The notes below the pieces were generated by a model. It was not told where the DNA came from. It ran no database searches and saw only the letters and a list, made by a program, of their open reading frames with translations. This document shows positions 14,937 to 23,482 of a DNA stretch of 33,507 nt, piece after piece. The DNA lies in contig PFVX01000085.1 of NCBI GenBank assembly GCA_002790835.1, positions 1-33,507 of the forward strand. The letters run 5' to 3'. The stretch comes from a bacterium CG_4_9_14_3_um_filter_65_15. Lineage in GTDB: Bacteria > Krumholzibacteriota > Krumholzibacteriia > LZORAL124-64-63. How positions within the stretch are numbered: position 1 is the first letter of the stretch; each line of letters starts with the position of its first letter. Position numbers and translations under genes: made by a program.

Positions 14937-16168
14937 GCGAGGCCGATCGACACCTCACCAAGCGCCCCCGGAAGCTGCGCAAAATGAAGGCCATGGTCGC
15001 CTTCGGGTTCCTGCTCGCAGCTGTGGCCGCAGCGGTCGTGGGTTTGGCGCTGGGCGCTTCGCCGTGGTGGCTGCTGCTGCCCCTGGTGGTGGGCCTCTTC
15101 ACGCACCGGATTCTGTGGCGTCCGGGAGCCGTTCCCGTCTTCACGTTCCACAGCGTCTCCGATGACTCTGACTGGCTGCCCTGGGCCGCCGACATCTCCC
15201 TGGGCAGCGAGCTGTTCGACCGTCAGCTGGCCGTGCTGGCCGCAACCGGTTGCCGGGTCATCTCCACCGGGGAACTGGTCGACGCCCGACGCGAAGGTCG
15301 CCCATTGGCGCCGCGCTCGGTGGTGTTGCACCTGGACGACGGCTACCTCGACAACTGGGTGGCCGCCACGCCGCTGCTGAAGAAGCACGGCATGCCCGCC
15401 ACGGTTTTCGTCTCCACGGACTTCATCACGCCCGGCGACGACCTGCGCCCCACCCTCGGCGGTGGTGGCGCCCCCCTGCAATGGGACGGGTACCTCAACG
15501 CGGCGGAGATGCGCGCCATGATGGACACCGGACTGGTGGACATCCAGGCCCACGGCACCGACCACGGCCGCATTCCGGTTGGCCCGGCCTCCATCGGGGA
15601 ACTGACCCGGGACAACTGGCGCAACCTGGCCTGGGTCCAGTGGTCGGCCGTGCCGGGAGACAAGAGCGCATGGTACCGCCAGGACGAACCCACGGCCGTG
15701 ACCCTGGGATCGCCTGTGCCGGAGAACGGGCCGACCCTCACCAGCCGGCGCTGGCACGAGGGCAACCGCGAGACCGCGGACGAATTCGCCGTCCGCGTCC
15801 AGAACGAGCTCACCCTCTGCCGCCGGGAACTTGGCGAACGGCTCGGCCGGCCGCCCCGGGTGTTCTGCTGGCCCCAGAATCGAACCACCGACCGCGCCCG
15901 GGAACTGGCGCTGGCCGCGGGCTTCGAGGCCACCACCGGAGGCTGGTTGGAGAACCGCCCCGACGAGGACCCCACCCTCATCAGCCGCACTCACGTCGGC
16001 AAGAACGTGCTGGGCGTGCCCTGTCTGACCGCGGACGTGTTCTTCTTCCGCGCCCAGGTCGGCGTGGGGTTGGGGAACTATTACTGGTATCCTGTGCTCA
16101 TGCTGGGCCAGGGGGTGCGGAACCTGATCAACGCCATCAAGGGCGCGCCGCAAAAATCGCAGCCCTGA
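14933..16168 (+). CDS. Membrane-anchored polysaccharide deacetylase (CE4/NodB-like)
   Basis: The 411-residue product starts with a basic stretch and a hydrophobic region of one or two spans (about 20-60). A NodB-homology domain follows: FTFHSVSDD, the HLDDGYLDN motif with Asp135/Asp136, and the zinc pair His207 and His211 in AHGTDHGRI. The later motif reads FCWPQNRTT instead of the more usual RPPYG form, and the domain has a long insertion between motifs 2 and 3, as in several exopolysaccharide-associated deacetylases. It should remove N- or O-acetyl groups from sugars. Which side of the membrane it faces was not decided. Deacetylation of an amino sugar would leave a free amine for sulfation or acylation; this is inference. 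The start overlaps the sulfotransferase stop (ATGA). Confidence 0.88.
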   Translation: MSEADRHLTKRPRKLRKMKAMVAFGFLLAAVAAAVVGLALGASPWWLLLPLVVGLFTHRILWRPGAVPVFTFHSVSDDSDWLPWAADISLGSELFDRQLAVLAATGCRVISTGELVDARREGRPLAPRSVVLHLDDGYLDNWVAATPLLKKHGMPATVFVSTDFITPGDDLRPTLGGGGAPLQWDGYLNAAEMRAMMDTGLVDIQAHGTDHGRIPVGPASIGELTRDNWRNLAWVQWSAVPGDKSAWYRQDEPTAVTLGSPVPENGPTLTSRRWHEGNRETADEFAVRVQNELTLCRRELGERLGRPPRVFCWPQNRTTDRARELALAAGFEATTGGWLENRPDEDPTLISRTHVGKNVLGVPCLTADVFFFRAQVGVGLGNYYWYPVLMLGQGVRNLINAIKGAPQKSQP

Positions 16169-16200
16169 CCCGAAGGGTCACCACTTCAGCGGGGGATATC

Positions 16201-17448
16201 ATGCGCCTGGGAATCGTCGTCACCGAATTTCCCAAGACCACCGAGACCTTCATCCTGCGCGACGTCATGCAGTTCGCGCGGGAAGGGCACGAGATCCGCC
16301 TGTACCACATGTCCCGGTACCGCAAGCACGACAAGGTGCACGACTTCGCGCGCCCCATCCTGGGCTGGGCCCGGTCGTTCGGCTTCCTGTTCGATCGCCG
16401 CGTGCTCGGGGCCACCGGACGTGCGCTGCTGCGCAAACCCCTGACGATCATCCGGATCAAATGGGACCTGCTGCGGGGATTCTGGTCGCATCCGGTCACC
16501 CTGGCCAAGTCCCTGATCCTGATTCCCAAGTGCCTGGCCGTGGCCGAGGACCTCACCGCCTGGGGGGCGGACCATCTGCACGGGGAATTCGCCTCCCATC
16601 CGGCCACCTGTTGCTGGATCGTCGGCCGCCTGACCGGGTTGCCCTACAGCGTCAGTTGTCGGGCCCACGACATCTTCATTACCCAGGCCATGCTGGACCG
16701 CAAGCTCGGCGAGGCGGCGTTCATCCGCACGATCACGAACTACAACGTGACATTCCTGCGCGACCGGGTGCCCTCCCTGGCCGACCGCACCATGCACGTG
16801 ATCCATTCCAGCCTCGACCCCGAGCAGGTGCCCGCCCTGGACCCCACGCCCCCCGGACCCTTCCAGGTGCTCTACGTGGGGTCTCTGGAGGTTCGCAAGG
16901 GTATCGAGTTCCTCTTTCAAGCGTTGCATGCGGTGAACGGCGAGCTGGGCGATTGGCGCTGCCGTCTGGTGGGCAGAGGCCCGCACGAGAAGACTCTGCG
17001 GGAACTGGTCCGGACCCTCGGCCTCCAGGATCGCGTGGAGTTCCTGGGCCCGCAGCCGCACGAGGAAGTCGGCCGGCGCTATGCCCAGGCCCACGTGGTG
17101 GTGACCCCCAGCATCATCGGTCCCGGCGGGCGCACCGAGGGCATTCCCAACGTGGTCATCGAAACCCTGGCCCATCAGCGTCCCGTGATCACCACCCGCG
17201 TCTCGGGCATTCCCGAGCTGGTGGAACACGGGGTGACCGGGTTCCTGGTCGAACCCGAGGACTCCGCCGCCATCGCCGACTGCCTGTTGCGGGTCCAGGC
17301 CGAACCGGATGCGGCCCACGCCATGGCCCGTCGTGGCCGCCAGAGAGTGGTGAAGGAATTCAACGTGGTGATCAACGCTCACCGGCAACTGGAACTGTTC
17401 GCCGCCCACACCGCCAAGAACCTGAGCGCAGGGAGCAGGACGCCGTGA
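16201..17448 (+). CDS. GT4-family glycosyltransferase (colanic acid WcaL-like)
   Basis: This 415-residue retaining glycosyltransferase has an N-terminal domain opening MRLGIVVTEFPKTTETFILR, the form seen in WcaL/AmsK-type exopolysaccharide enzymes, with HLHGEFASHPA and VSCRAHDIF in the acceptor region. The C-terminal donor domain has VLYVGSLEVRKGIEFLFQAL, LVGRGPHEKTLRELVRTLG, and the EX7E motif EGIPNVVIET with Glu313 and Glu321, then RPVITTRVSGIPELVEHG. GGGGG lies 6 bases before the ATG. It follows the deacetylase by 32 bp, and its stop overlaps the GTG start of the next gene. Donor sugar and linkage are not determined. Confidence 0.93.
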   Translation: MRLGIVVTEFPKTTETFILRDVMQFAREGHEIRLYHMSRYRKHDKVHDFARPILGWARSFGFLFDRRVLGATGRALLRKPLTIIRIKWDLLRGFWSHPVTLAKSLILIPKCLAVAEDLTAWGADHLHGEFASHPATCCWIVGRLTGLPYSVSCRAHDIFITQAMLDRKLGEAAFIRTITNYNVTFLRDRVPSLADRTMHVIHSSLDPEQVPALDPTPPGPFQVLYVGSLEVRKGIEFLFQALHAVNGELGDWRCRLVGRGPHEKTLRELVRTLGLQDRVEFLGPQPHEEVGRRYAQAHVVVTPSIIGPGGRTEGIPNVVIETLAHQRPVITTRVSGIPELVEHGVTGFLVEPEDSAAIADCLLRVQAEPDAAHAMARRGRQRVVKEFNVVINAHRQLELFAAHTAKNLSAGSRTP

Positions 17449-18332
17449 GCGCCGTCCCCGTTTTCGTGCTGGGCCTGCAGCGTTCGGGAACGACCTGGCT
17501 GGCCAACTGCCTGGGAGGACACCCCCGCGTGGCGGCCGTCGAAGCCGTCGAGCATCGCGGGGTCCACGAGAGCATCTTCTTTTCCCACTTCGCCCGCGCC
17601 TTCGGCGACCTGGACGACGAGGACAACTTCCGGCGCTTCGCCGAGGCCTTCACGACCTGTGACTACTTCCTGCTGTCGGGCTGCGACCGGGAAGCCTTTA
17701 TCGCCGCCCGGCCCCGCAGCTACGCGACCGCCTTCCGCTGGGTCATGGACGACCTCGCCACCCGCTGCGCCGCCACCCACTGGCTGGAAAAAAGTCCCGA
17801 CCACACCCTGCTGGGCCCGGACCTGGCGGCCCTTTTTCCCGACGCCCGCTTCGTGGGCATTCGCCGCGATCCCGCCGCCCTGCTGCGTTCACGCCTGTGG
17901 GCCTTCGGCCGCACGCCGCCCGGTCCCGTGCGGCGCATCCCCCGCGTCCTGCGCGGCGCTTTTTCCATCTCCCTGCACACCCGCGCCCTCGATCACTTCT
18001 GCGCCTCGTGCGACCGCGCCCTGATGGTGAGCTACGAGGACCTGCGGGCCGACACCCCGGACGTCCTGCGACGCATCGGGGATTCCCTCGGTTGCGGGTT
18101 CGACCCCGAAATGCTCGCCGAGCGCTTTGCCGCCAACACCAGCTTTTCCGGGCCCGGTCGGGAAAATGAGCGGCTGACCAGCCTGGACCACGCCGTTCTG
18201 AAGTTTGCCGGAGCCGTCGCCCGCCTCGCGCCCTGGCCGCTCTTGGCGGCTCTGCACCGGAATTCCCCCGGCCAACAGGATGTAACCTGGCCGCAGTGGT
18301 GCTGGCAAATGCGGGACCGTTCCGGACCCTAG
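17445..18332 (+). CDS. Sulfotransferase, second of five
   Basis: This is a 295-residue PAPS-dependent sulfotransferase. The 5'-phosphosulfate loop is VLGLQRSGTTWL (8-19), followed by WLEKSPDHTLLGPDLAALFP (113-132) and the 3'-phosphate motif IRRDPAALLRSRLW. The GTG at 17445 was selected because the loop sits 8 residues in, as in relatives, GGGAGCAGG lies upstream, and the GTGA overlap with the preceding GT4 gene gives coupling. It is the last gene of the exporter operon, and its TAG lies inside the hairpin of the terminator. Sequence similarity to the first sulfotransferase is limited to the binding motifs, so the two probably act at different positions. Confidence 0.9.
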   Translation: MSAVPVFVLGLQRSGTTWLANCLGGHPRVAAVEAVEHRGVHESIFFSHFARAFGDLDDEDNFRRFAEAFTTCDYFLLSGCDREAFIAARPRSYATAFRWVMDDLATRCAATHWLEKSPDHTLLGPDLAALFPDARFVGIRRDPAALLRSRLWAFGRTPPGPVRRIPRVLRGAFSISLHTRALDHFCASCDRALMVSYEDLRADTPDVLRRIGDSLGCGFDPEMLAERFAANTSFSGPGRENERLTSLDHAVLKFAGAVARLAPWPLLAALHRNSPGQQDVTWPQWCWQMRDRSGP

Positions 18333-18359
18333 CCCTGAATCCGGGCTGGGCGGTTTTTT
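18322..18359 (+). terminator. Intrinsic terminator of the exporter-sulfotransferase operon
   Basis: CCG, CCC and AGCCC pair with GGGCT, GGG and CGG around the loop TGAATCC, giving an 11-bp GC-rich stem with two small bulges, directly followed by TTTTTT. The stop codon of the upstream gene (18330-18332) is within the stem. Confidence 0.85.
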
Positions 18360-18579
18360 CCGCCACCCTTGCTTTCTGCATGATCCAGGGAGCCCCTCCG
18401 TCCCGGAGGACGGCGGCCGGCCGCGCCCCGGTCAATTTCCAACTTCCTCCGTTTCAATCTGTTGCCTGCATGACCAACCCTGTGGGCGACACCACCTGCC
18501 CGAGCGTATCCCCGGCACATGATTTGCTGCCTTATGGCGTTGGACTGTTGGATTGGACCCCACGGAAAGATGGCTGCGC

Positions 18580-20067
18580 ATGAAAACCCTGCTGACCGCC
18601 GTCCTGCTGCTGTCCTTCGCCCTTCCCTGCCTTGCGAACGCCGGCGGCGACCCGTTGCGATATGAAGTGACCTGGAAACAGGCCCCCGAGGCCAAGGTCA
18701 CCGAGCTGGCCCTGGCCGATCTGGCCTTCGAGCCCAGCTCTCGCCTGGGCCTGGGCTTCCCGTCCCAGAATCCCCACAACTACTACCTGTTCCCCCAGTG
18801 CGGCATGGGCGTGGTTCGCCTGACGGTCCACTGGAAAGACCGGGAACCGAACGAGGATGAATACCTCTGGGGAGGGACCGACACCAAGATCCAGGTGCTG
18901 CAGGCCCTGGGGATCGACGCGTTCCTGACCTTCGAGATCGACGCCGAGTGGGCTATCGAACCCTCGGAGGATCTGGCGGCGAACCATCCGCCCGCCGACA
19001 TGGCCGACTGGACCGAGTTCATGGCCCTGTGCGTGGATCGCTACGACGGCGACGGCGTGAACGACATGCCGGAGCTGCGCAAGCCGGTCCTCTACTACCA
19101 GTTCATCAACGAGTGGCCGTCCAAGAACAACCTCCACGGCGGCTGGACCGGGACCCTGTACCAGCTGATCGAATTCTTCAACGCATCCTATGACGTCGTC
19201 AAGGCGACCGATCCCAACGCCCACGTGGTCTTGGGGGGGATCTCCTCCATCGGGCTGGATGCCATGGTGCTCAACGCGGGGATGGGCGGATACACCGCCC
19301 GGCTGTCCTACAACGAGACCGTCAACGACACCCTGACGGTGGAACTCTGCCAGGATCCCAGCATCGCCGAAGCGGTCGCCGACCGGGAGCGCGTGCTGGC
19401 CGAGAGCCGCTACGACATCGTCGACCTGCACATGTACGGCCCGGTGGAATACAACCAGTACCGCATCGCACGCATTCGGCAAGAGGTGGGCAACACGCCC
19501 CTGATCACCTCCGAATGCGGCGGACCCAACCTGGCCTACGACCTGGACATCACCCCCACCGAACACTTCATGACCGCCATGGACATGAATCTCGACGCCC
19601 TGTCCCGGGGACTAGAGTTCACCATGTGGCTGTCCATGTTCGGCCGGGAATACGACCCCGACAACGGACCCACCTGGGGCAATTCCCAGCTCCAGCTCAT
19701 CGACGAGAACCAGCAGGCCACCGGCGGCTTCTGGGGCTACCACCTGTTGGGCGCCCTGGTCGAGGACATGACCAGTGTGGAGAAGCCGACTCCCGGTACC
19801 TATATCATCCACCGCACGGGCAAACCCGACACCTACGTGATCTGGCAGACCGGCGCCGAAACCACCTACCAGCTCCCGGCTTCGGTCCATCCTGAGAAAA
19901 TGATCGTGGTGACGGATGCGCAGTTCGGTCGCTACGAGATCCAACTGCCCCCCGCAGACGGATTGCTGCCGAGGGGCCCGCTGCCCCTGGTGGTCAGTGA
20001 AGAGCTGCCCGGTGGAGCCTATGTGGCCGGCGAAAAGCCCGGGCTGGTGAGGGTGTTGGGCCGGTGA
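18580..20067 (+). CDS. Secreted glycoside hydrolase-like protein (clan A TIM barrel)
   Basis: The 495-residue protein has a Sec signal peptide MKTLLTAVLLLSFALPCLANA and then a barrel-like catalytic domain. GVVRLTVHWKDREP and AFLTFEIDAEW resemble early strands. YYQFINEWPS places Glu178 as candidate acid/base after strand 4, and LITSECGGPN places Glu312 as candidate nucleophile on strand 7, the pattern of clan GH-A enzymes such as GH5/GH39. A small beta-rich C-terminal domain follows (about 410-495). It may process the exported polysaccharide in the periplasm; the substrate is unknown. The ATG at 18580 was chosen for the signal peptide; its ribosome binding site is weak (GGAAAG, 12 bases away). 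The 247-bp gap upstream contains the terminator and no clear promoter. The stop abuts the opposing flippase stop with no spacer. Confidence 0.7.
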   Translation: MKTLLTAVLLLSFALPCLANAGGDPLRYEVTWKQAPEAKVTELALADLAFEPSSRLGLGFPSQNPHNYYLFPQCGMGVVRLTVHWKDREPNEDEYLWGGTDTKIQVLQALGIDAFLTFEIDAEWAIEPSEDLAANHPPADMADWTEFMALCVDRYDGDGVNDMPELRKPVLYYQFINEWPSKNNLHGGWTGTLYQLIEFFNASYDVVKATDPNAHVVLGGISSIGLDAMVLNAGMGGYTARLSYNETVNDTLTVELCQDPSIAEAVADRERVLAESRYDIVDLHMYGPVEYNQYRIARIRQEVGNTPLITSECGGPNLAYDLDITPTEHFMTAMDMNLDALSRGLEFTMWLSMFGREYDPDNGPTWGNSQLQLIDENQQATGGFWGYHLLGALVEDMTSVEKPTPGTYIIHRTGKPDTYVIWQTGAETTYQLPASVHPEKMIVVTDAQFGRYEIQLPPADGLLPRGPLPLVVSEELPGGAYVAGEKPGLVRVLGR

Positions 20068-21639
20068 TCATGCGGCCTTGCGGCGCTTGATCATGCCCTT
20101 GAGGGATTGGAGCTCGGGCAAACGGGCCATCGCCGCAAGGCCCAGGAACAGCCCGAATCCCACCCCCGCTGTGGCCCCAAGTTCCACCAGGTTCGCCAGG
20201 TAGCCTCCGCCGTCGTTCAACCCGAAGAGCCGTCCCACCGCAAAGGTGCCGCCGATGGAGACCAGGGTGAACAGGAAGATCAGCAGCATGTTGCGGATAT
20301 CGGACATCTGCAGGAAGCGGCCCCAGGCCCGGTAGAGCAGCAAGAAGATCACGAACATCCGCAACAGGATCGAAATGCTGCGGCCCAGGGCGATGCCCGC
20401 CACCCCCAGGGGGCCGACGAGCAGGGTGATGCACAGGATCCGGGTCGCGATCTTCACCCCGATGGCGATGGCCACCAGGCGCATCACCTTGACGTCCTTG
20501 TCCGAGTACATGGCGAAGAGCAGCACCCGGGAGACGAAAGTCCCGATCCCCGCGAATGCCACCATGTGCATGACGCCGGCGGTGGCCTTCACGGCCTCGG
20601 CGTCGAACCTGCCGTGTTGCAGCAACAGCCTGGCGATCGCCTCCCCCTGGAAGGCCAGGAAGGCCACCACGGGCACCAGCACGAACAGGCCGGACCGCAA
20701 CGCGACGGCCAGCTTCCGGTACATTTCCTGACGCTCCCCGCGCGCCATCAGGTGGGAAAACTCCGTGTACATCACCGTGGTCAGACTGGCCGTGATCAAC
20801 TCCGGCAAGATGTTCATGAGCCGGTTGGCGTATTCGTAGGTGGCGATGTTGCCGGGACCGAGGGTGGATGCGAAACCGAACTCCGCCCAGATCAGGATCT
20901 GGTTGGTCCCAAACACCAGCAGCCCGGGCATCAAGAGGCGTCCCGGGCCGTTGCCTCCGTCGCTGCGGCGAGGTTTTTCCTTGGGTTGGATCCGATCCAG
21001 GGTGCGGCCTGTGACGAAGGTCAGGGACACGGCGGCCATTATGGATCCGGTGAGCATGACCCAGGCCAGGAAGGTGACGCTGAAGGGGGGCACCAGGATA
21101 ATCAGGGCCAGGATCAACAGGAACCGCGAAAATTGGGCCAGGAGCTCGGGCACGCCGAATACGCGGCCGGCGTTGAGAATGCTCCCACTGATGGAACGGA
21201 AGACCACCACCGGGATGATAAAGACCAGAACCCTCAGCAGGGTCGCCGCCAGGTGTGCGGTGTCGGGGGCCATTCCCGGGCCGACCCGTTTCACGATCCA
21301 GGGGGAGAACAAGGCCCCCACCACCGCAACCGGCACCATATACACCAGCGCCCGACGCTGGTAGCCGTGCCAGACCTTCCGGATGCCGGCGATGTCCCGG
21401 GTGGTCAGGATGGAAACCAGCCCGGGCACCAGCATCACGCTGGCAACGCGGTTGGCCGCCTCGGAAAATCCCACAGCCAGACGCCGGGCGAAGAAGAAGG
21501 CGTCCGCCGCATCGCTGGTGCCCAGGCGGTTGGCCAGCAGGGAGGAAACACCCAGCGCCATCACCAGGCCCAGGCCCCGGGTCACGGCGATCTTGATCAT
21601 CGACCCGACCGTCTTACCGCTCTTGCTCTTGTTCCCCAT
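20068..21639 (-). CDS. MurJ/Wzx-type lipid-linked oligosaccharide flippase, copy 2
   Basis: This 523-residue polytopic membrane protein of the MOP (MurJ/MviN-like) superfamily has about 12-14 hydrophobic segments. Family features are AVTRGLGLVMALGVSSLLANRLG, read in pieces, DAFFFARRLAVGFSEAA, SVMLVPGLVSIL, ATYEYANRLMNILPELI and ALRSGLFVLVPVVAFLAF. Such proteins turn undecaprenyl-linked glycans across the inner membrane. It is a tandem paralogue of the upstream gene, has exactly the same length, and ends in the same basic tail (GMIKRRKAA). The ATG at 21639 is 56 bp after the first copy's stop. In an EPS locus a Wzx-like role for the repeat unit is more likely than lipid II export, but MurJ activity is not excluded. 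Confidence 0.88.
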   Translation of the reverse strand: MGNKSKSGKTVGSMIKIAVTRGLGLVMALGVSSLLANRLGTSDAADAFFFARRLAVGFSEAANRVASVMLVPGLVSILTTRDIAGIRKVWHGYQRRALVYMVPVAVVGALFSPWIVKRVGPGMAPDTAHLAATLLRVLVFIIPVVVFRSISGSILNAGRVFGVPELLAQFSRFLLILALIILVPPFSVTFLAWVMLTGSIMAAVSLTFVTGRTLDRIQPKEKPRRSDGGNGPGRLLMPGLLVFGTNQILIWAEFGFASTLGPGNIATYEYANRLMNILPELITASLTTVMYTEFSHLMARGERQEMYRKLAVALRSGLFVLVPVVAFLAFQGEAIARLLLQHGRFDAEAVKATAGVMHMVAFAGIGTFVSRVLLFAMYSDKDVKVMRLVAIAIGVKIATRILCITLLVGPLGVAGIALGRSISILLRMFVIFLLLYRAWGRFLQMSDIRNMLLIFLFTLVSIGGTFAVGRLFGLNDGGGYLANLVELGATAGVGFGLFLGLAAMARLPELQSLKGMIKRRKAA

Positions 21640-21695
21640 GGGGCGCAACAACTTTCAAAGATGGGGGTCATTCGATCAGGGGGAAAACCTCTGGC

Positions 21696-23267
21696 TCAGG
21701 CAGCCTTGCGGCGCCTGATCATGCCCTTGAGTGCCTTGAGTTCTGGCAGGCGCACCAAGGCCGACAAGCCCAGGAACAAACCAAAGCCGACCACCGCGGC
21801 AACCGACACGCCCAGCAGGCGAATCCAGAAACTGCCGTCCATGGTCCAGGTCATCAGCCGATTCAGGTACAGGGTGCTGCCCATGGAGACCGCGGTGATC
21901 ACCAGGACCAGGATCATGTTGCGGATGTCGGACAGGCGCAGGAACCGCCCCCAGACCTTGTAGAGCAGCAGGAAGATCACCAGCATGCGGACGAGGATGG
22001 AGAGGCTGCGCCCCAGGGCGATCCCCGCGACCCCCAGGGGGCCGACGAGCAGAAGGACGAGGGCGATCCTGGCCACGACCTTGACGACCATGGCGGACAG
22101 CACCAGTCGCATCACCTTGATGTCCTTGTCCGCATACACGCTGTAGAGCAGCACCCGGGAGATGAACGTCCCCACGCCCGCGAAGGCCACCATGTGCATG
22201 GTGCGGGCGGTGATTTTCACCGCCTCGGCGTCGAACCTGCCGTGGTGCAGCAGCAGCCGGGCGATGGCCTCGCCCTGGAAGGCCAGGAACGCCACCACCG
22301 GAGCCAGGATGAACAGGCCCGAGCGCAACGACCGGGCCAGGCTGCGATACATCTCCTGGCGTTCGCCCCGCGCCATCTGGTGGGAGAACTCGGTGTACAT
22401 GACCGTGGTCAGACTGGCGGCGATCAGCCCCGGCAGGATCGCCATGAGCCGGTTGGCGTATTCGTAGGTGGCGATGTTGCCTTCGCCGAGCTTGGAAGCG
22501 ATTCCGAACTCGAACCAGATCAGGGCCTGGTTCGTGCCGAACACGAGCAGGCCGGGCAAAAACAGCCGCCCGGGGCCGTTGCCGCTGTCGCCCGTGCCGG
22601 GCTTTTTCCGGGGCTTGATCCGCCCCAGGGAGCGATCGGTGATCAAGGTGAGGGATAACGCCGCCAGGAGCGATCCGACGAGCATGGTCCACGCCAGGAA
22701 GGTCACACCGTACGGCGGCACCAGCAGGAGCAGGGCCATGATCACCAGGAAGCGCGAGAACTGCGCCATGAGCTCGGGCACGCCGAATACCCGGCCGGCG
22801 TTGAGCATGGCCCCGCTGATGGCCCGAAAGACCGTCACCGGAATGATGAAGAGCAGGACCCGCAGCAGGCCTGAGGCCAGATGAGCGGTGTCGGGTTCCA
22901 AACCGGGGCCGGCCACGTGGATGATCCAGGGCGAGGCCAGCGCGCAGACCCCGGCCGCGGGCAGCAACCAGAGCATGGCCCGCAGCTGATAGGAATGCCA
23001 GACCTTCCGGACCCGCCCGACATCCCCGGTGCTCAGGATCGCCACCAGGCCCGGCACCAGCATCACGTTGGAAATGCGGTTGGCCGCCTCGGAAAATCCC
23101 ACAGCCAGTCGGCGGGCGAGGAAGAAGGCATCGGCGGGAGCGCTCGTCCCCAGGCGATTGGCCAGGAGCGAGGAAACACCCATGGCGAGCACCAGGCCCA
23201 GTCCACGGGTGACCGCGATCTTCGCCATGGACGAAATGGTTTTGCCGAGCTTCGACCTAGTCGCCAT
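21696..23267 (-). CDS. MurJ/Wzx-type lipid-linked oligosaccharide flippase, copy 1
   Basis: This 523-residue multi-span protein of the MurJ/MviN-like family is promoter-proximal in the tandem pair. It starts MATRSKLGKTISSMAKIAVT and shares long stretches with its neighbour: SSLLANRLGTS, LARRLAVGFSEAANRI, AGRVFGVPELMAQFSRFL, VMYTEFSHQMARGERQEMY, LVGPLGVAGIALGRS and SDIRNMI. The two differ most in the cytoplasmic loop around residues 215-235 and in the last two spans. Retained frame and length in both copies argue that both are functional, perhaps for different glycans or for forming a heteromeric unit. The likely substrate is the undecaprenyl-linked repeat unit. It is divergent from the Wzy-like gene across a 215-bp regulatory gap. 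Confidence 0.88.
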   Translation of the reverse strand: MATRSKLGKTISSMAKIAVTRGLGLVLAMGVSSLLANRLGTSAPADAFFLARRLAVGFSEAANRISNVMLVPGLVAILSTGDVGRVRKVWHSYQLRAMLWLLPAAGVCALASPWIIHVAGPGLEPDTAHLASGLLRVLLFIIPVTVFRAISGAMLNAGRVFGVPELMAQFSRFLVIMALLLLVPPYGVTFLAWTMLVGSLLAALSLTLITDRSLGRIKPRKKPGTGDSGNGPGRLFLPGLLVFGTNQALIWFEFGIASKLGEGNIATYEYANRLMAILPGLIAASLTTVMYTEFSHQMARGERQEMYRSLARSLRSGLFILAPVVAFLAFQGEAIARLLLHHGRFDAEAVKITARTMHMVAFAGVGTFISRVLLYSVYADKDIKVMRLVLSAMVVKVVARIALVLLLVGPLGVAGIALGRSLSILVRMLVIFLLLYKVWGRFLRLSDIRNMILVLVITAVSMGSTLYLNRLMTWTMDGSFWIRLLGVSVAAVVGFGLFLGLSALVRLPELKALKGMIRRRKAA

Positions 23268-23303
23268 CGGGCTTCGTTTCCTCGAACTCAGGTGGTGACG
23301 AAA

Positions 23304-23327
23304 CGACCCGGTCTGGCGCCCGGGTCG
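23304..23327. repeat. Inverted repeat upstream of the flippase pair
   Basis: CGACCCGG, an 8-base loop, then CCGGGTCG makes an 8-bp perfect stem in the leader of the minus-strand flippase genes. On the minus strand it is followed by TTTCGT, a short pyrimidine-rich stretch, so it could act as an attenuator or as an operator. A third CGACCCGG lies at 23444-23451. Confidence 0.5.
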
Positions 23328-23339
23328 ATAAGGCGCACC

Positions 23340-23376
23340 ATTATGATCCCATTATCGCCTCGCCGCCACAACATTC
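23340..23376 (-). promoter_or_regulatory. Weak promoter candidate for the flippase pair
   Basis: On the minus strand the duplicated AT-rich elements GATAAT (23351-23356) and CATAAT (23340-23345) lie downstream of TTGTGG. Spacing to CATAAT is 20 bp, longer than ideal, so the exact -35 element is unclear. It is the only -10-like sequence in the gap on this strand. Confidence 0.3.
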
Positions 23377-23401
23377 TCCACCGATTCCATCTTTTGCCGC
23401 C

Positions 23402-23429
23402 TTGACATCGCCCGGACCCGACTTAATCT
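23402..23429 (+). promoter_or_regulatory. Promoter of the Wzy-like gene
   Basis: A perfect TTGACA (23402-23407) is followed after 16 bp by TAATCT (23424-23429), ending 53 bp before the ATG of the O-antigen-ligase-like gene. The 11-mer CCCGGACCCGA occurs within the spacer (23411-23421) and again at 23447-23457, 36 bp downstream, as a direct repeat that could bind a regulator. Confidence 0.65.
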
Positions 23430-23482
23430 GAGGGACCTGGAAGCGACCCGGACCCGAATTCCCGAAAGCCGAGATTCCCCTC

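Noticed and set aside
18399-18430. GC-rich palindromes in the gap after the exporter operon (CCGTCC/GGACGG and GCGGCCGGCCGC)
   Set aside because: Short GC palindromes are expected at this base composition, no T-run follows, and the terminator at 18322-18359 already explains termination.
20107-21963. Plus-strand frame of 618 codons opposite the two flippases
   Set aside because: The translation is a low-complexity Gln/His/Gly/Asp-rich string with no domain and runs across the intergenic gap; the minus-strand flippases explain the region.
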